NCBI RefSeq assembly: GCF_003935425.1
Contig: NZ_RHQN01000006.1
Coordinates: 310,001 to 374,000 of the forward strand
Reading direction: 5' to 3'
Length of the DNA stretch: 64,000 nucleotides
Source of the DNA: Pseudomonas sp. v388
GTDB lineage: Bacteria > Pseudomonadota > Gammaproteobacteria > Pseudomonadales > Pseudomonadaceae
Within the stretch, counting starts at the first letter, position 1, and every line of letters starts with the position of its first letter. The translations under genes and the position numbers were made by a program. This document shows, in pieces, positions 61,601 to 64,000 of the stretch. The notes under the pieces were generated by a model, which was given only the letters and a program-made list of their open reading frames with translations, ran no database searches and had not been told where the DNA came from.

Positions 61601-61617
61601 TGTTATAAGATCACATT
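61601..61617 (+). promoter_or_regulatory. Probable Zur operator
   Basis: The sequence TGTTATAAGATCACATT matches the bacterial Zur consensus TGTTATANTATAACATT at all but two fixed positions. It lies 30 bases before the ATG of the His-rich DUF2796 gene. In Pseudomonas aeruginosa the matching gene group is induced under zinc starvation, so repression by Zur with zinc is expected. Confidence 0.7.
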
Positions 61618-61646
61618 ACAGTTTTCGTCCTTGTCCGGAGTTCGTT

Positions 61647-62228
61647 ATGCGTCGTCTGCTTCTCGCCCTTCCCTTCGCCTGGCTGCCAATGGCCGTCGCA
61701 CATGCCGCTGAGCATGATCACGACCACGATCATGGCGAAGAGCACGCCAGCCTGGGCGCTCATGAACATGGCGTGGGCCGCCTGGACGTCGTGCTGGAAG
61801 GCAAGAAGCTGGAATTCCAGTTCGACAGCCCGGCCATGAACATCGTGGGTTTCGAGCACCAGGCCACTTCCGCCGAGGACAAAGCCAAGGTCACCCAGGC
61901 GCGCGAACTGTTGCTCAAGCCCAATGCGCTGTTCAACATTCCCGATGCGGCAAACTGCTCGGCGACCTCGGTCAAGCTGTCCAGCCCGCTGTTCGGCGAC
62001 AGGGATGAACATGAGGATGCCAGAGGCGAGGAACACGACCACGAGCACAGCGAAATCCACGGCTCGTATGCGTTCGTCTGCGACGCGCCGGCCATTCTGA
62101 AGAATCTGGATCTGTCCAACATCTTCAAGACCTTCCCGGACACCAAAAAATTGCAGGTTCAGCTGATCTCGCCAGGCGGTCAGTCCGGCGCTGAAGTCAT
62201 TGCGGCCAATCCCACGCTGAAGTTCTGA
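61647..62228 (+). CDS. Histidine-rich DUF2796 periplasmic protein (zinc-starvation type)
   Basis: A 193-residue protein with a signal peptide (cleavage after AHAA), then a His-rich segment EHDHDHDHGEEHASLGAHEH and a second one (EHDHEHSEIH) near residue 130. The DUF2796 core shows LDVVLEGKKLEFQFDSPAMN. The family binds zinc in the periplasm or is thought to deliver it. It is the first gene of an operon with an ABC ATPase and an FtsX/MacB-type permease, and its promoter carries a Zur box. The two clusters of histidines strongly support a metal role; whether it acts as a chaperone or as part of a transporter is not known. Confidence 0.85.
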   Translation: MRRLLLALPFAWLPMAVAHAAEHDHDHDHGEEHASLGAHEHGVGRLDVVLEGKKLEFQFDSPAMNIVGFEHQATSAEDKAKVTQARELLLKPNALFNIPDAANCSATSVKLSSPLFGDRDEHEDARGEEHDHEHSEIHGSYAFVCDAPAILKNLDLSNIFKTFPDTKKLQVQLISPGGQSGAEVIAANPTLKF

Positions 62229-62298
62229 TCACCAGCGGTGCTGCACCGACCGGGCCTTGCCCGGTCTTTTACTTTCCAACCGACACCCTGGACAGGCC

Positions 62299-63009
62299 AT
62301 GACCCAAGCACTTATCGAATTGTCGGACCTGACGTTCAACTGGCCGGGGCATCCGCAGCTGCTGGATATTCCGAGCTTTGAGCTGCAACCCGGCGAGACG
62401 CTGTTCCTCAAAGGCCCCAGTGGCAGCGGCAAGACCACGTTGCTGGGTCTGCTGGGTGGCGTGCAGCAGCCGATTCAAGGCAGCATTCGCCTGCTCGGTC
62501 AGGATCTGTCGCAACTGTCCGCAGGCGCCCGTGACCGTTTCCGCGTCGACCACACTGGCTACATCTTTCAGCAGTTCAACTTGCTGCCGTTCCTTTCGGT
62601 TCGGGAAAACGTCGAGCTTCCCTGTCACTTCTCAAAGGTCCGCGCCGAACGTGCGAAACAGCGCCATGGCAGCGTCGAAACCGCGACGACAACATTGCTC
62701 GCCCATTTGGGGTTGAGAGATGCAGCGTTGCTTGACCGGCGTGCCGATGCGCTATCGATCGGCCAACAACAACGGGTCGCCGCGGCTCGTGCACTGATCG
62801 GCCAGCCCGAACTGGTCATCGCTGACGAGCCGACCTCAGCGCTGGACGCCGATGCGCGCGAAGCCTTCATCCAGTTGCTGTTCGCCGAATGCCGTGAAGC
62901 GGGCGCCAGCCTGCTGTTCGTCAGCCACGACCAGAGCCTGGCGCCGCTGTTCGACCGCCACCTGTCGCTGGCTGAACTCAACCGTGCCGCCGTCGCCGTG
63001 GAGATTTGA
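62299..63009 (+). CDS. ABC transporter ATP-binding protein (MacB/LolD type)
   Basis: A 236-residue ATPase with Walker A GPSGSGKTTLLGLLG (about 39-53), Q-loop in TGYIFQQFNLLPFLSVRENV, signature LSIGQQQRVAAARAL, Walker B LVIADEPTSALD and the switch His in LLFVSHDQSL. It pairs with the permease gene that starts two bases after its stop. The family includes MacB and LolD; with a His-rich zinc-type protein upstream, it is likely part of a zinc-responsive transport or efflux system. The ATG at 62299 is chosen over an earlier one by homology of MTQALIELSDL. Confidence 0.9.
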   Translation: MTQALIELSDLTFNWPGHPQLLDIPSFELQPGETLFLKGPSGSGKTTLLGLLGGVQQPIQGSIRLLGQDLSQLSAGARDRFRVDHTGYIFQQFNLLPFLSVRENVELPCHFSKVRAERAKQRHGSVETATTTLLAHLGLRDAALLDRRADALSIGQQQRVAAARALIGQPELVIADEPTSALDADAREAFIQLLFAECREAGASLLFVSHDQSLAPLFDRHLSLAELNRAAVAVEI

Positions 63010-63010
63010 G

Positions 63011-64000
63011 ATGTATCTGTTCCGCTTGGCCCTGGCCAGTTTGTCCAATCGCCGTTTCACCGCTTTGCTGACCGCATTCGCCATTGCCTTGTCGGTGTGC
63101 CTGTTGCTGGCCGTCGAGCGGGTCCGCACCGAGGCGCGCAACAGTTTCGCCAGCACCATCAGCGGCACTGATCTGATCGTCGGCGCCCGCTCCGGCTCGA
63201 TCAACCTGCTGTTGTACTCGGTGTTTCGCATAGGCAATGCCACTAACAACATCCGCTGGGACAGCTACGAGCATTTTGCCGAGAACGAACAGGTCAAATG
63301 GGCCATTCCTATTTCCCTTGGCGATTCGCACCGAGGCTACCGGGTAATGGGCACTAACAGCGCTTATTTCGAGCATTACCAGTTCGGCCGCCAGCAACAT
63401 CTGCAACTGGCTGAGGGCCGCCAATTCCAGACCGATCCGTTCGAGGTCGTGCTGGGCTCCGAAGTCGCCAAGGCGCTGCATTACAAGCTGGGTGACAAGC
63501 TGGTGCTGGCCCATGGCGTGGCGGCGATCAGCCTGGTCAAGCACGACGACAAACCGTTCACGGTGGTCGGGATCATCAAGCCCACCGGCACGCCGGTGGA
63601 TCGCACGCTGCACATCAGCCTGGGCGGCATGGAAGCCATTCATATCGACTGGCACAACGGCGCGCCCGCCCGAGGCAACGAGCGCATTTCCGCCGACCAG
63701 GCGCGCAACATGGACCTGCAACCCCAGGCGATCACCGCCTTCATGCTGGGTTTGAACAGCAAGATTTCAATCTTCGGCCTGCAACGTCAGATCAATGAGT
63801 TTCGCGGCGAACCGATGCTGGCCATCCTTCCAGGCGTGGCGTTACAGGAACTCTGGAGCCTGATGGGCACGGCTGAAAAAGCCTTGTTCGTGATCTCGCT
63901 GTTCGTGGTGCTGACCGGGCTGATCGGCATGCTGACCGCGATTCTCACCAGTCTCAATGAGCGTCGGCGGGAAATGGCGATTCTTCGTTCTGTCGGTGCG
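63011..64000 (+). CDS. ABC transporter permease, FtsX/MacB type (partial, cut by window edge)
   Basis: The first 330 codons are visible and the gene runs past the window end. The start MYLFRLALASLSNRRFTALL is followed by one membrane helix and a large periplasmic domain (about 45-285: DLIVGARSGSINLLLYSVF, VVGIIKPTGTPVDRTLHISL), then the second helix near 295-320 with the FtsX-type ending LTSLNERRREMAILRSVGA. It forms a transporter with the ATPase just before it and is probably regulated by the Zur box upstream. Confidence 0.9.
   Translation, partial: MYLFRLALASLSNRRFTALLTAFAIALSVCLLLAVERVRTEARNSFASTISGTDLIVGARSGSINLLLYSVFRIGNATNNIRWDSYEHFAENEQVKWAIPISLGDSHRGYRVMGTNSAYFEHYQFGRQQHLQLAEGRQFQTDPFEVVLGSEVAKALHYKLGDKLVLAHGVAAISLVKHDDKPFTVVGIIKPTGTPVDRTLHISLGGMEAIHIDWHNGAPARGNERISADQARNMDLQPQAITAFMLGLNSKISIFGLQRQINEFRGEPMLAILPGVALQELWSLMGTAEKALFVISLFVVLTGLIGMLTAILTSLNERRREMAILRSVGA

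Overview
The window is chromosomal DNA of a Pseudomonas. The proteins read as pseudomonad throughout, codon use is GC-rich, and the gene order (hemL ... miaB-ybeZ-ybeY-corC-lnt ... leuS-lptE-holA ... lipA-lipB ... rlpA-mltB-rodA-mrdA ... proA ... eutBC ... ppa ... xseB-ispA-dxs ... nrdR-rib cluster-nusB-thiL) matches the conserved Pseudomonas core from memory. The REP palindromes look like those of the P. syringae / P. fluorescens branch, but the species is not proven by the sequence. No tRNA, rRNA, CRISPR array, insertion sequence or prophage was recognised.

Layout. 1-9.8 kb: edge of an Ada-domain gene, hemL (tetrapyrrole precursor), a Sel1-repeat protein, DUF1820, then the operon miaB-ybeZ-ybeY-corC-lnt (tRNA modification, RNA processing, envelope lipoprotein acylation), a YdcF protein and an unknown gene. 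10-16.3 kb: leuS-lptE-holA, the small ribosome-rescue gene arfA with its mRNA hairpin, and a lytic transglycosylase lipoprotein. 16.4-27.9 kb, all minus strand: the lipoate pair lipA-lipB with ybeD, then the cell-elongation cluster dacA, rlpA, mltB, rodA, mrdA, followed by rlmH, rsfS, nadD, proA. 28-37.4 kb: mpg, a DedA-PAP2 fusion, a LON-domain protein, lrgAB, a PhaJ-like hydratase, a MORN-repeat/C13-protease lipoprotein, ubiX and mpl. 37.6-44.4 kb: aldehyde dehydrogenase with eutBC (ethanolamine catabolism), an acetyltransferase, a second DedA protein, mtfA and ppa.

44.4-47 kb is the most accessory-looking part: a LexA/phage-type S24 repressor with an apparently leaderless promoter and an arginine where the catalytic lysine should be, a gene-poor stretch, and a DUF1016/PDDEXK nuclease gene broken by a one-base deletion. 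47-51.5 kb: a MetC-type lyase and xseB-ispA-dxs (isoprenoid supply). 51.5-58.2 kb, minus strand: riboflavin genes nrdR-ribD-ribE-ribBA-ribH-nusB-thiL-ribA plus a small membrane protein; pgpA, usually found beside thiL in pseudomonads, is not here. 58.3-64 kb: YbaY-like lipoprotein, methyltransferase, CnoX/YbbN, two small minus-strand genes, and a zinc-type operon (His-rich DUF2796 protein, ABC ATPase, FtsX/MacB-type permease cut by the edge) preceded by a good match to a Zur operator.

Most of the window is conserved housekeeping DNA. The less ordinary items are the S24 repressor and its promoter, the arfA hairpin, the MORN/C13 lipoprotein, the Zur-type operon, the frameshifted DUF1016 gene, the missing pgpA and the mixture of two REP families.
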